40,721 bases of DNA from Gemmatimonadota bacterium (GTDB lineage: Bacteria; Gemmatimonadota; Gemmatimonadetes; Longimicrobiales; Gaopeijiaceae), in assembly GCA_007124095.1 (NCBI GenBank), contig SLFU01000007.1:1-40721 (forward strand), read 5' to 3'. The notes under the pieces were generated by a model, which searched no databases, was not told the DNA's origin, and saw nothing but the letters and a program-made list of their open reading frames with translations. A program made the translations under genes and the position numbers. How positions within the stretch are numbered: position 1 is the stretch's first letter; each line of letters begins with the position of its first letter. This document shows positions 15,404 to 24,430 of this stretch, piece after piece.

Positions 15404-17042
15404 GATCATCGTCACTTTCCGCGAGGAGGGGACGGACGCGGTCCCACTGGTCGGGACGGAGGGTGGGATATTCGATCCCGAGCTGTTCGAGATACGTATC
15501 GAAACGGGACGGATCGTAGTAGAAGGGTTCGAGCTGGGGTCGGAACTCGGCCAGGATCTCCCGGTTGAGGTGGATGGCGGGGGGATCGTCGGGCCCGATG
15601 AAGCTGATGTACTCCTCTTCGGCCAGCTGCACGTCGTGGAAGTAGTCCCAGGCGTCGGCGACGATCTCGGGGCGCAGGTACATCTCCATGGTGGTGCGAG
15701 CGAGGGCCCGGGCCCCGGCGACGACGCCCTTGTGGGCGATGGGGGTGGCCATCGCGATGGAGTTGGACCAATGGTGGCCCTGGAGCCCCGGCATGTTCGA
15801 GGGGTATCGAAGGGTAACGGTAGGCACGTTCCAGGAGATGTCGCCGATGTCGTCGGAGCCGCCGCTCGTGGGCTCGTCAGGTGGCCCTACGACGCCGGAC
15901 AGCTCGGTGGCCAGGCCCTCAGGTTCACTGCCGACCTCGAGCTGGACCGCCATGGCGAGGGCGAGGTCGTCTTCGGTCCACTCGGGCAAACCGACGGCTT
16001 CGAGATGGGGACCGAAGGCTTCGGCGACGGGGCGGTTGAAGTGGCGGGGAGCGGCCTGGCCGAGGATGCGGTACTCCATCTCGGTGTCGGTCATGAGTGC
16101 GGCGCCCCGTGCGATTTGTCGAATGTGGTCGAAGTTCTCCTGGATGTGCTGGAAGTCGACTTCGCGGACGTAGTACCACACGGAGGCGCGCGGAGGCACG
16201 ACGTTGGGTTGATCCCCTCCGTCGACAATGACGTAGTGGGAGCGCTGGAGGGGCCGCATGTGCTCCCTCCAGAAGTTCCAGCCCGTGTTCATGAGCTCGA
16301 CGGCGTCGAGGGCGCTGCGTCCTCCCCAGGCCCTCGCGGCGTGGGCTGCATCCCCGTGGAAGGTGAACTCGACGGAGACAAGGCCGGAGCCCGTGTTTCC
16401 GCCCCAGGTTACGCCGAGGTTGTTGGAGACGTGGGTAAAGATCGTCACGTCGACGTCGTCGAAGTAACCGTCGCGCACGAGCCACGCCTTGCTGGCGAGC
16501 TGCTCCTCGGCGACCCCTGGCCAGAGAGCGATGGTGCCCTCGATCCCCTCGCGCTCCATGATCTCCTTGAGGGCGAGGGCGGCCGTGATGGTGACCGCCT
16601 TCCCGGAGTTGTGGCCCTCACCGTGCCCGGGCCCGTCCTCGACGAGCGGCTCATGGTACGCGACCCCCGGCCGCTGACTGGCTTTGGGGATTCCGTCGAT
16701 GTCGCTTCCGAGCGCGATCACGGGCCGACCCGAGCCCCAGGTCGCCCACCAGGAGGTGGGCATGCCGGCAGCGCCCTCCTCGACCTCGAAGCCATTGTCG
16801 CGAAGCAGGGCGACGAGATAGGCGGAGCTCTCGAACTCCTGCATTCCCAGTTCACCGAGCGAGAAGAGGTGGTCGACGATCTCCTGGGCGAGCTTGGCGT
16901 GATCCTGTGTGCCCTGATCGGCCTCGAGGATGAGCTCTTCGATCCGCGACTCATCCCAGTCCTGGCTCACCCCGACTTTCGGGATCGCCAGCAACACGGC
17001 GGTGAGGGCCAAAAGCAGCCACTGTTCGGGACGGGTCTTCAT
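15399..17042 (-). CDS. secreted M20-family amidohydrolase/peptidase (AbgB-like)
   Basis: A 547-residue metal-dependent hydrolase of the M20D group, which removes acyl or aminobenzoyl groups from amides. Visible elements are GSDIDGIP (metal aspartate), GEGHNSGKAV in place of the usual CGHN/GHN block, the GVAEEQ catalytic glutamates, and the C-terminal LQGHHWSNS metal histidines. A dimerisation domain lies between, around HAARAWGGRSALDAVELMN. I start at the ATG at 17042 (MKTRPEQWLLLALTAVLLA) because AAGGAGA is upstream and a Sec signal ending near GVSQ follows; the track start at 17150 adds a non-protein-like tail. AbgB-type enzymes are usually cytoplasmic. The large plus-strand ORF at 15570-17294 is its antisense shadow. 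It may belong to the exported catabolic set, but it is separated from it by ilvA. Confidence 0.88.
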   Translation of the reverse strand: MKTRPEQWLLLALTAVLLAIPKVGVSQDWDESRIEELILEADQGTQDHAKLAQEIVDHLFSLGELGMQEFESSAYLVALLRDNGFEVEEGAAGMPTSWWATWGSGRPVIALGSDIDGIPKASQRPGVAYHEPLVEDGPGHGEGHNSGKAVTITAALALKEIMEREGIEGTIALWPGVAEEQLASKAWLVRDGYFDDVDVTIFTHVSNNLGVTWGGNTGSGLVSVEFTFHGDAAHAARAWGGRSALDAVELMNTGWNFWREHMRPLQRSHYVIVDGGDQPNVVPPRASVWYYVREVDFQHIQENFDHIRQIARGAALMTDTEMEYRILGQAAPRHFNRPVAEAFGPHLEAVGLPEWTEDDLALAMAVQLEVGSEPEGLATELSGVVGPPDEPTSGGSDDIGDISWNVPTVTLRYPSNMPGLQGHHWSNSIAMATPIAHKGVVAGARALARTTMEMYLRPEIVADAWDYFHDVQLAEEEYISFIGPDDPPAIHLNREILAEFRPQLEPFYYDPSRFDTYLEQLGIEYPTLRPDQWDRVRPLLAESDDDR

Positions 17043-17295
17043 GACGTTCTCCTTGCGGTCAGGGGTGCAGTTTGTCCCCAGGGCGAATCGAAATCGATCC
17101 GGTCTTCGAAGCAAAGTTCCAACATACGTGTGGGGAGATGGCGACGACAAGAAGAGAGGAACGGACGTCCCCCTTGTTCCTCATCACCTGGGTCGCGAAA
17201 ATCAGGGCCCCTGGTCTTGCCTGGACGTCCTACGCGATCCGGCTCAGGGAAGAGCGGCTTGGGTGGCACAAGGCAGAGTTGCATACCGATCTGAA

Positions 17296-17379
17296 GCCGG
17301 GATGGCGGAACTGGCAGACGCGGAGGTCTCAAAAACCTCTGGGCTAACGCCCTTGTGGGTTCGAGTCCCACTCCCGGCA
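17296..17379 (+). tRNA. tRNA-Leu, anticodon CAA
   Basis: An 84-base tRNA with a perfect 7-base-pair acceptor stem GCCGGGA/TCCCGGC and discriminator A. The anticodon arm GAGGT-CTCAAAA-ACCTC places CAA at 34-36, and a long class II variable arm precedes the GTGGGTTCGAGTCCCAC T-arm. The 3' CCA is not encoded. The D-arm region GGCGGAACTGGCAGACGC is typical of tRNA-Leu. The TA pair begins less than 100 bases downstream, a common place for acquired genes. Confidence 0.97.
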
Positions 17380-17437
17380 TGGATGCTCCATGCGGTCAAG
17401 GAGCTACGAACGCGATGCGTCCGTCGAAGCAAAGTAC

Positions 17438-17466
17438 TTGACTGGTCAGTCTAGTCAAATTACGCT
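17438..17466 (+). promoter_or_regulatory. promoter with overlapping operator for the TA pair
   Basis: TTGACT (17438-17443) and TACGCT (17461-17466) form a good -35/-10 pair with exact 17-base spacing. TTGACT...AGTCAA (17438-17458) is an inverted repeat covering the -35 and spacer, with a second nested one (ACTG..CAGT), as expected for autorepression by antitoxin. Transcription should begin about 7 bases after the -10, at or next to the antitoxin ATG at 17473, which implies a leaderless message. Confidence 0.65.
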
Positions 17467-17472
17467 TGCGGC

Positions 17473-17748
17473 ATGCCTCAAGACAGCTATTCGACCTATG
17501 ACGCCAAGGCCCGTTTTTCGGAGCTCTTGCGGAAGGTTCGGGGAGGTCTCTCCGTTACGATCACCTATCGGGGTGAGCCGGTCGCAGAGCTTCGGCCGAT
17601 CGATCCTCCGGGAAGCACGGACGCCCGAATCGAACGGCTTGCTGAGCGGGGCCTCGTAACCCCGAAACCCGCGCGACGGGAGCTCGAGCCTGTGACGAGA
17701 CGTCCGGGCGCGCTCGAGCGCTTCCTGAAGGAACGTGAGGAAGGGTGA
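17473..17748 (+). CDS. Phd/YefM-type antitoxin
   Basis: A 91-residue antitoxin. The N-terminal YDAKARFSELLRKVRGG...ITYRGEPVAELRPI is the Phd/YefM-type DNA-binding and dimerisation fold, and the C-terminal 40 residues, rich in Arg and Glu, would wrap around the toxin. It overlaps the toxin gene by four bases (GTGA), giving translational coupling. No ribosome-binding site precedes the ATG, which fits the leaderless transcript predicted from the promoter. Inferred role: neutralises the PIN toxin and represses its own promoter through the inverted repeat. Confidence 0.88.
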   Translation: MPQDSYSTYDAKARFSELLRKVRGGLSVTITYRGEPVAELRPIDPPGSTDARIERLAERGLVTPKPARRELEPVTRRPGALERFLKEREEG

Positions 17749-18146
17749 GCCGCCTCTTCTTCGTCGACACTTCCGCCCTCGTCGCCCTGGCCTTCCAGGA
17801 GCCCGGACACGAGTGGCTCACAGAACAACTGGCGTCCGCTCGGGACCTCTTCGCGGCTCCACTCCTGGAGGCGGAGTTCAGGGCCGCGCTCGCCCGCGAG
17901 GAGGTGGAGCAGGGACTTGAGTTGCTCGAGTCTTTCCGGTGGGTTCTGCCGAACCGGCCGCTGAGTGCGGAGTTGGAGCGAGTGTTTTCGGTCGGATACG
18001 CGCGCGGCGCCGATGCGTGGCATCTGGCGACGGCGCTTTTCCTCACCGAGAGGCCTCGAGACCTTCCCTTCGTCACACTGGATGAGCGGCAGCAGAAAGT
18101 CGCCCGCGCAGTGGGCTTTCCGACCCCTCATCCTCCGGGGCCGTAG
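17745..18146 (+). CDS. PIN-domain (VapC-like) toxin ribonuclease
   Basis: A 133-residue PIN-domain protein that would cut RNA with Mg2+ or Mn2+. The acidic site is complete: D8 in FVDTSALVAL, E42/E44 in LLEAEFRAAL, D90 in RGADAWHLATAL, and D113 in VTLDERQ. Length and architecture are typical of VapC toxins. It starts at a GTG overlapping the antitoxin stop. Its own stop is 24 bases from the stop of the convergent DUF5916 gene. VapC enzymes often target tRNA or the ribosomal sarcin-ricin loop; the target here is not known. Confidence 0.9.
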   Translation: MSRLFFVDTSALVALAFQEPGHEWLTEQLASARDLFAAPLLEAEFRAALAREEVEQGLELLESFRWVLPNRPLSAELERVFSVGYARGADAWHLATALFLTERPRDLPFVTLDERQQKVARAVGFPTPHPPGP

Positions 18147-18170
18147 CGTTGCCGCCCCGACTGGCCTGAC

Positions 18171-20474
18171 TCAGAGCTGAAAAAGCCGGGTGACCTTTAT
18201 GACGAAGGCCCGGTTCGAGAGATCGGAAAACCGGTCGAAGACATCGGTGTCGCGATCCTCCGTATAGACGAAGAAGATCTCGCTGCCGGGGGAGTATTCC
18301 CATCGAAGACGCAGATTGGTCGAGAAGGTCTGGGTACTGGAGCTGTATTGCACCAGCCCGCTCACGAACATCCGCGGTGTGAAACTGTAGTTGACCCGGG
18401 TGGCGGCCAAGTGACTCGTAAAGCTTCCCTCCTCCAGATCCACCCAATTGAACGAGAGGCTCGGCTCAATCGAAAGCTGGTGTGTGATTCCCATCCGGCC
18501 CTGGCCAATGCCCACGGAGGTTCGGTTCCCAGTAAAGAATGAACCGGTGCGCACCGTCAGGTTTCCCGAGTACCTTCGGTGGGGGCCGAAGGTGTAGCCG
18601 GCCTCCACATCCTGAAATCCGTACGTCCCTGTCGGAATCGTCACCTCGTCCGCAATCTCGAAGGGGGCCGTCAGCCGCTCACGGCTCTCGGTGGCCGTCA
18701 CGGTGAATCGGTCGCTGTTCTCCATCTCGACGCGGAATCTTCCCTGCCTCTCCCGGGTTTCCACGAAGCCTTCAGCGGCGTTCTCGATGTAGTCCACGCC
18801 GGCCTCCAGGGTAAACTGGCGGATCGAGGGAATCGAGGAGGGACGGGGACTGACCCGGGCAACGCCCGAGGTCTCCCGGAATCCGTCCCGACGCACGAAC
18901 CCGATCTGGGGATCGAAGTTTTCTTCCACCAGGAGATGCTGAAGCTCGAGGCCCCACTCGTCTCCGGCGTAGCCTCCTTGTACCCGGTAGCTCTTGTCCC
19001 GTCCGTCGAGCCCGGGTGTCCGCGTCCGGGCCAGGTACCCGACAAAGTTGAGGTCACCCGGAAAGGAGAACGTCGCATCCAGTCCATAGGTCTGGTTGGA
19101 GCCGGCACCCAGTACCGACCTCGACCGATTCCCGTACAGCATCCCAACGTTGCTTCGTCGAAAGATGTCCCGGCGCAGCCGCAGAACGGTGAAGTCCGTC
19201 TCACGCGCACCGGCGGCCTCTTCCCCTTCGGTACGAATCGCCAGGGCTCCCACATCGAAATCGCCGACCTTCCCGGTGAGTCGGCTGCCTCCCAGGATCG
19301 GTATGGGCTGCCCTCGGTCAAGTCCGATCCGCCGACTGAAGAAGAGGGAGGGTGTACGACCGCCCCCGCCCCCAATCCCGGTTGTGGCAAAGTCGAAGAT
19401 CCCCCGACCTTCGAGGAAGAACTCCCGCTTCTCGGGAAGAAAGACATCGAAACGGGTCAGGTTCACCTGCTCTTCGTCCACCTCGACCTGGGCGAAGTCA
19501 GTGTTGTACGTAAAGTCCGCGGTCAGACTCTCGGTGAGCCCATACTTCAGGTCTATTCCCACATCCCCGTGGAGAGCATTGGACACTTCCGGTGTGCGGG
19601 TCCGGTCGGTCCGGAGCTCGGATATACCGTAGGGCTTAACCTCCAGGTTGCGGCTGGGCTCCGGCGCCTCGAGATCCACCAGGGTTCCCGCCGCAGAGAC
19701 TCGAAGCACGCCCCCAGGCCCGCTTCTGGCGGCCGATGCGGGGATGCGCGTCAGGTGCACCCACTCGTTCTTTCGGCGGATCGACCGACGGAACTGGACT
19801 CCCCAGACCTGCGACGTGCCGGGCCGGTATCGAAGTGACTTGAACGGAATCTCCATCTCCACGGTCCAGCCTCCGTCGAACCGGCCGGTCCGCACATCCC
19901 AGACCGGATTCCAGTCCGAGTTCGGACTCCCTTCGTTCGTCACGGCGAACTCGGCGATCGCCCCCAGGGGATTCGTATAGAAGCTCACCCCGTTTCGCCG
20001 GTCATAGAAGGTGTCGAAGAGGACTCCGAAGGTGTCGTTCTCCCGAAGCTGCGTCGCGTTTCGACGCATTTCATTTGCGACCCACTCGCTTTCGGGGGCC
20101 GAATCCCAGAGGCGGGCTCCGACGTAGATGTTCGTGTCGTCGAACGCGATCCAGACTTCGGTCTTCTCGGTAGCCGGCTCCCCGTGGTCGGGCAGGCCCT
20201 GTATCAGCCCCGTGATCGGAGGGACCGTGTCGTAGAGGGTCTCGTCGAGGACCCCATCGACGCGAATGGGCTCGTCGACGCGAATGGCCCGGACCGTAAC
20301 CCTCCCGCTCTCGTCCCGGTTCATAACGGCGGGAGGGATCGGGGGAGGAGGCCCATCGATTTGGGAGGCTGTCGTTGGGGTGCCTCGATCCTCAATCGGT
20401 TCCTGCGCGAATCCGGGCGCACACGGGGCAGAGAGGAGAAGGGCCGGAAAGACCACGAAGAGACGAGGTATCAT
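18171..20474 (-). CDS. secreted CBM9-like/DUF5916 outer-membrane protein, copy 1
   Basis: A protein of about 767 residues with a signal peptide (MIPRLFVVFPALLLSAPCAPGFAQ). It has an N-terminal carbohydrate-binding-module-9-like domain (VRAIRVDEPIRVDGVLDETLYD, TEVWIAFDDTNIYVGARLWDS) and a long C-terminal part in the DUF5916 style. Many alternating amphipathic strands, LPEKREFFLEGRGIFDF and the aromatic-ended C-terminus VIKVTRLFQL suggest an outer-membrane beta-barrel. The ATG at 20474 gives the best signal peptide but has no clear ribosome-binding site; a TTG at 20534 is the alternative. The family's function is not established, so none is assigned. The other copy lies at 29194-31452. It faces the PIN toxin gene tail to tail. 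Confidence 0.82.
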   Translation of the reverse strand: MIPRLFVVFPALLLSAPCAPGFAQEPIEDRGTPTTASQIDGPPPPIPPAVMNRDESGRVTVRAIRVDEPIRVDGVLDETLYDTVPPITGLIQGLPDHGEPATEKTEVWIAFDDTNIYVGARLWDSAPESEWVANEMRRNATQLRENDTFGVLFDTFYDRRNGVSFYTNPLGAIAEFAVTNEGSPNSDWNPVWDVRTGRFDGGWTVEMEIPFKSLRYRPGTSQVWGVQFRRSIRRKNEWVHLTRIPASAARSGPGGVLRVSAAGTLVDLEAPEPSRNLEVKPYGISELRTDRTRTPEVSNALHGDVGIDLKYGLTESLTADFTYNTDFAQVEVDEEQVNLTRFDVFLPEKREFFLEGRGIFDFATTGIGGGGGRTPSLFFSRRIGLDRGQPIPILGGSRLTGKVGDFDVGALAIRTEGEEAAGARETDFTVLRLRRDIFRRSNVGMLYGNRSRSVLGAGSNQTYGLDATFSFPGDLNFVGYLARTRTPGLDGRDKSYRVQGGYAGDEWGLELQHLLVEENFDPQIGFVRRDGFRETSGVARVSPRPSSIPSIRQFTLEAGVDYIENAAEGFVETRERQGRFRVEMENSDRFTVTATESRERLTAPFEIADEVTIPTGTYGFQDVEAGYTFGPHRRYSGNLTVRTGSFFTGNRTSVGIGQGRMGITHQLSIEPSLSFNWVDLEEGSFTSHLAATRVNYSFTPRMFVSGLVQYSSSTQTFSTNLRLRWEYSPGSEIFFVYTEDRDTDVFDRFSDLSNRAFVIKVTRLFQL

Positions 20475-20665
20475 CGGAGGACCGTTCGAAATCTCTGAGG
20501 GACGTCCGACGTGATGAGGGGACGGGAGAGTCAAGCGCCGTCTTGGCCGGGGGCGCGCCGTGTGTTCAATCCGGGATTCTCAATCGGCGTTGATCACCCC
20601 TGGAAAAATAGACGTCATTCGCTGCCTGAGTGACGGCCTGCACGAATTGGGAACACCACGAGCTA

Positions 20666-21100
20666 CTACCGGGGGGCCAAGTAGAATGTCTTGTTCACTA
20701 TTTGCCATCGCCCTTCAATTTTGAGCATCGACATGTAGTCGGTGTAAACCCCGTTCGGATAATCCAAGGTTATCGTTGCGATTGCGGCATTCCCGGAAAC
20801 ATCGATTTCATCAATGCTTCTCGTTCGCTGATCTTCGTCTTCCGGGGGAGTGCCGTCAAACCCCGCGATATACTCTTCAAGTGTAAGTTGTGAAAAGTCA
20901 TCGTCACGTACAAAATAGAGATGGGCAACCGGGTGAAAGGCTTCCCGCAGGTACTCCCCATTTCCCGTAGCGTGAGCTTGGAAATAATAGTCAATCGCTT
21001 CACGTACTTGTTCTTTTTCCGGATCCTGCTCCACTTGAGGCGAACACAAGACAGCGAGGAAAGTGAAAGAGATCGATAACAGTTGATTCGATATGTACAT
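20666..21100 (-). CDS. NTF2-like (lumazine-binding-type) secreted protein
   Basis: A 144-residue protein with an N-terminal hydrophobic segment (MYISNQLLSISFTFLAVLC) followed by an NTF2-like fold of the putative lumazine-binding type: IDYYFQAHATGNGEYLREAFHP, LTLEEYIAGFDG, and the ending DYMSMLKIEGRWQIVNKTFYLAP. The family covers enzymes and small-molecule binders, and no catalytic residues can be named. The ORF track extends it to 21538 (290 residues), but the extra N-terminal half is low-complexity and overlaps the divergent kinase gene, so I reject it. The ribosome-binding site is weak. A/T-rich codon choice differs from its GC-rich neighbours, which may hint at a separate origin. Confidence 0.72.
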   Translation of the reverse strand: MYISNQLLSISFTFLAVLCSPQVEQDPEKEQVREAIDYYFQAHATGNGEYLREAFHPVAHLYFVRDDDFSQLTLEEYIAGFDGTPPEDEDQRTRSIDEIDVSGNAAIATITLDYPNGVYTDYMSMLKIEGRWQIVNKTFYLAPR

Positions 21101-21230
21101 CGGTTGTTCCGGCAATGAGGGATAGGAAATTGAAACGCCCTCTTGATCCGTAGGGCAAGGTAGGAGTGACGTCCCGCTTGGACAACAACGGTGTGGGACG
21201 GGGAGAGGGAAGCGACCAAAGTCGTGGGAC

Positions 21231-23156
21231 GTGCCCGAACGCCCGCTAGGAGCTCCTTCAGAAGGCGGAAGGGGGAGAGGAAGAGATCTGATCACGCCGG
21301 AACGCTCGTCGTCGTGGGCGCGCTTGCCCCTTGCTGCGGAAGAAGAGGGGGCGGGCGGAGCCACGCTCCTGCAGTGGCGCGAACGAATCCTCGGGTTCAC
21401 GCTGACGGCGAGCGCCATCCTCGCGGGGATCGCGTACGTGCCCGGCGTCATCGCGGCACTCAGGGCCGAGTTGTGGGTCGTGGTGATCGTCGACACGGTG
21501 GCGTGGGCGACGGTCATCGTCCTCGCCCTCTGGCGCACCGGCCCGTATGTGCTGCGTGCGGGGGTGTTCGTGGCGATGGTCTATGGGCTGGCCCTCTTCC
21601 TGATGATTAGCACGGGACCCGCAGGGGGAGGAGCGGTCTGGCTCCTTGCCTTTCCGACCATTACCGTGGTCTTCCTGGGCCTTCGGGGTGTCATCGTGGC
21701 CCTTTCACTCACGGTGGCCACCGTCGTGGGTCTTGCGGGCTTGATCGCGCTGGACCGGGTTCCTGTGGCGCCCGACCTTCCGGGCGGCGGATACGACCTG
21801 GGTGCGTGGATCGGGACCGGGGGCAGCCTCGTCTTTCTCGCCTTCGTCCTCTCCCTCTCCATCGGCTACCTGGTCCGAGGTCTGGAGGGCTCGATCGCCG
21901 AGGTACAGGGCGCCCGCAGGGAGCTCTCCCAAGCCAACGCGCAGCTTCGAAACGAAATCCGGGAGCGGGAAGAGATCGAAGGGAAGCTCATTCAGTCGCA
22001 GAAGCTGGAAGCGCTGGGAACCCTCGCAGGAGGGATCGCGCACGACTTCAACAACCTTCTGGTGCCGATCCTGGCCGGGACCGGCGGGCTCCGCGATCGC
22101 CTTCCCGCGGGCGACCCCGGTCGTGACGAACTGGACGAGATTGCCCGGTCCGCATCACGGGCGCGTGACCTCGTCCGGCGAATTCTCACCTTCAGCCGCG
22201 GTACTCCGGAAGAACGGGAACCGGTTCAAGTGGAGCCGATCGTGCGGGAGGTCGGAACACTCCTCCGAAGTAGCTTGCCCGCCGAGATCGCAATCCGGTA
22301 CGAGATGAATGCCCCGGGAGCCAGGGTGCTGGCGTCAACGGCCGAGCTCCACCAGATCCTCATGAACCTGGCCACGAATGCGTACCTGGCAATGAAGCCG
22401 AGGCCGGGCACCCTCACCCTCCGGGTCGCGCGGGTGGAAGATGAGGCAATGGTGAGCTTTACGGTCGAGGATACCGGGGTCGGCATGCCGGCCGAAGTCC
22501 GCGATAGGGCTTTCGATCCGTTCTTCACGAGGCGAGCACCTGGCGAGGGTACGGGGCTTGGCCTGGCCATCGTGCACGGGCTCGTCAAGAGCTTCGGAGG
22601 GTCGATCGAACTCTACAGTGAGGAAGGGAAGGGAACCCGAGTCGAGATCAACCTCCCCGAGGTGAGGACGGATGATGAACCCCTGACTGACTCACCGGCC
22701 CCGCTACAGGCCGAGGAGAGATCTGAAGAGGAGCTGACCGCCGACGTGGCGGAGAGCCCTGGGACGCCCGGCGAGGAGGGGAAGGTGACCGTCCTCCTGG
22801 TGGATGACGAACCCATGGTGCGACGCACCCTCGGACGTGTACTCACCCGGGCCGGGTACTTGGTCAGGGAGACGGTGGGTCCGGAAGCGGCGCTTCGTAT
22901 CGTGCGGCAGTCGCCCGATGCCTTCGACCTGCTGCTCACCGACCAGAACATGCCGGGGATGTCGGGTCTCGATCTGGCGGAAGCGGTTCGGAGCGTTCGC
23001 CCCGACCTCCCGATCGTGCTTTCCTCCGGATATCTGGATGACGATACGATGGTCCGTCTCGAACGGCTGGGCATCGAAGGTTCAATCGAGAAGCCGTACA
23101 ACATCGTAGAGATCCAGGCCGTCATCGAGCGGGCCTTGACCGACCCGAGCGGTTAG
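21231..23156 (+). CDS. membrane hybrid sensor histidine kinase with receiver domain
   Basis: A 641-residue hybrid kinase. About residues 45-225 hold roughly six membrane helices; a short coiled coil ([21 protein letters not shown]) follows. The phospho-accepting H271 lies in [11 protein letters not shown], the NtrB-like variant. The ATPase domain shows [15 protein letters not shown] and [15 protein letters not shown]-terminal receiver begins near [10 protein letters not shown] and has the phospho-acceptor D571 in [10 protein letters not shown] and the lysine in EKPYN. The start is a GTG at 21231, and the signal sensed by the membrane part is unknown. The gene is convergent with the second kinase, and no separate response regulator with an output domain lies nearby. 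Confidence 0.9.
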   Translation: MPERPLGAPSEGGRGRGRDLITPERSSSWARLPLAAEEEGAGGATLLQWRERILGFTLTASAILAGIAYVPGVIAALRAELWVVVIVDTVAWATVIVLALWRTGPYVLRAGVFVAMVYGLALFLMISTGPAGGGAVWLLAFPTITVVFLGLRGVIVALSLTVATVVGLAGLIALDRVPVAPDLPGGGYDLGAWIGTGGSLVFLAFVLSLSIGYLVRGLEGSIAEVQGARRELSQANAQLRNEIREREEIEGKLIQSQKLEALGTLAGGIAHDFNNLLVPILAGTGGLRDRLPAGDPGRDELDEIARSASRARDLVRRILTFSRGTPEEREPVQVEPIVREVGTLLRSSLPAEIAIRYEMNAPGARVLASTAELHQILMNLATNAYLAMKPRPGTLTLRVARVEDEAMVSFTVEDTGVGMPAEVRDRAFDPFFTRRAPGEGTGLGLAIVHGLVKSFGGSIELYSEEGKGTRVEINLPEVRTDDEPLTDSPAPLQAEERSEEELTADVAESPGTPGEEGKVTVLLVDDEPMVRRTLGRVLTRAGYLVRETVGPEAALRIVRQSPDAFDLLLTDQNMPGMSGLDLAEAVRSVRPDLPIVLSSGYLDDDTMVRLERLGIEGSIEKPYNIVEIQAVIERALTDPSG

Positions 23157-23215
23157 TTGGGCGGGCTCACCCCTTTGCGTTCCGGGACCGTAGGGAAGGC
23201 AGTGCGTCGGGAGCC

Positions 23216-24430
23216 TCACCTGGTGGCGAGGGGAAGCCGGACGGTGAAGGTCGAGCCCTCTCCCTCCTGACTCCGTACCTGAATGGATCCCCCGTGGCCC
23301 TCCACGATCCGTCGGACGATGACCAGACCAAGGCCCGTGCTCGCTTCTCCCGCCGTGCCCCGGCGCCCGGCCTTGGTGAAGGGTTGGAAGAGCTGCGGGA
23401 GGAGCTCCTCCGGGATTCCCTGCCCGGAATCCGCCACCTCCAGGACCGCCTGATCTCCCTCGGTGCGGAGATGGACCCGGACGGTGTCTCCGGAATCGGA
23501 GAACTTCACGGCATTTCCGAGGAGGTTGTTCAGAACCTGCTCGATCCGGTCGGCATCGAAGGGAAAGGGGGGCAGCTCGGGACTGGGCTCCTGGAAGTCC
23601 ACCGACACGGACTTCGGAGCCGCCAGGGAGGCCAGCATCCGGGTTGTGCGGCGGGTGAGTTCCGTGAGGTCGTCCTCCTCGAGGCGGAGCTCCAGTCGTC
23701 CGGCCTCGATGGCCGTCACGTCCAGGAGGTTGTCCACCATCCGGAGGAGGAAGTCGCTGTTGCGGGTGATGATCTCCAGGAACTGGTGCTCCTCCGGGGT
23801 GAGGCGCTCTCCCGCCTCATCCTCCACGAAGCGAGCGTAGCTGAGGATGACGCCCAGGGGGGTGCGGAGATCGTGGGCCGCCATGCCCAGGAAACGGTTC
23901 TTCTCCTGGTTCAGCTTCTCGAGCTGGGCGTTCTTCTGAGCCATCTCCCTCTGGAGATTCGCCAGCTCGTTGTTCACCCGAGTGAGCTCCTCGAACCGCT
24001 CTTCCTGGGTGCCCGTCGGCCGGGTGTCCGTCCCGGGGCCCCGCTGCATCTCCCTGGCCAGGGAGCGGAGCGCGTTGGTCTGCTCGTTGTTGATCCGCAT
24101 GAGCTCTTCGTTCAGGGCGGTGAGCTGGGAGCGGGACGGGGCCGCTACCACCACGAAGGCATCGCCCTGGCGTGCACCGGCGAAGTGGAGAAGAAGTCGA
24201 GAGGTGCCCCTGCGGACATGGAGCTGCCAGTCGAAGGCGGCGCCTTCCTTCCGGAGGGTCGAGAGGAAGTTCTTGACCTTTACGGCATCCACCGGGTCCA
24301 CCAGCTCCTCCAGGCTTCCTCCCGGCTCGGTGTGCTCTTCCACTCCGATCTCGTCCTTGAGACGAGCTGCGATCTTGCCTTCAGCCGTGCAGCGAAGAGC
24401 CAGGCCTCCTGCGCTCGTATCGGCAATCAC
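23216..24430 (-). CDS. soluble sensor histidine kinase coupled to the B12 sensor gene
   Basis: A 404-residue kinase without membrane helices. The first 100 residues look PAS-like (SLEELVDPVDAVKVKNFL...FVVVAAPS), about 105-170 form a coiled coil, and H186 in MAAHDLRTP is the phospho-acceptor. The ATPase domain has the N box (VLNNLLGNAVKFSDSG), G1 (VADSGQGIPEE) and G2 (STGLGLVIVRRIV). It starts with GTG overlapping the B12-sensor stop by four bases (GTGA), so the two proteins are translationally coupled and probably act together. The response regulator is not in the gene pair; the receiver of the convergent hybrid kinase is one possible phosphate target. Confidence 0.9.
   Translation of the reverse strand: MIADTSAGGLALRCTAEGKIAARLKDEIGVEEHTEPGGSLEELVDPVDAVKVKNFLSTLRKEGAAFDWQLHVRRGTSRLLLHFAGARQGDAFVVVAAPSRSQLTALNEELMRINNEQTNALRSLAREMQRGPGTDTRPTGTQEERFEELTRVNNELANLQREMAQKNAQLEKLNQEKNRFLGMAAHDLRTPLGVILSYARFVEDEAGERLTPEEHQFLEIITRNSDFLLRMVDNLLDVTAIEAGRLELRLEEDDLTELTRRTTRMLASLAAPKSVSVDFQEPSPELPPFPFDADRIEQVLNNLLGNAVKFSDSGDTVRVHLRTEGDQAVLEVADSGQGIPEELLPQLFQPFTKAGRRGTAGEASTGLGLVIVRRIVEGHGGSIQVRSQEGEGSTFTVRLPLATR

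Noticed and set aside
15570-17294. 574-residue plus-strand ORF opposite the M20 gene
   Set aside because: It is antisense to a gene with a clear signal peptide, ribosome-binding site and M20 motifs; its Gly/Asp/Val-rich composition is typical of high-GC antisense frames.
18579-19838. 419-residue plus-strand ORF opposite DUF5916 copy 1
   Set aside because: Antisense shadow; no domain or signal, and the minus-strand frame is a full-length secreted protein.
21101-21538. N-terminal extension of the NTF2-like protein in the ORF track
   Set aside because: The extra 146 residues are Arg/Pro/Ser-rich, overlap the divergent kinase gene and precede a proper signal-like N-terminus at 21100.
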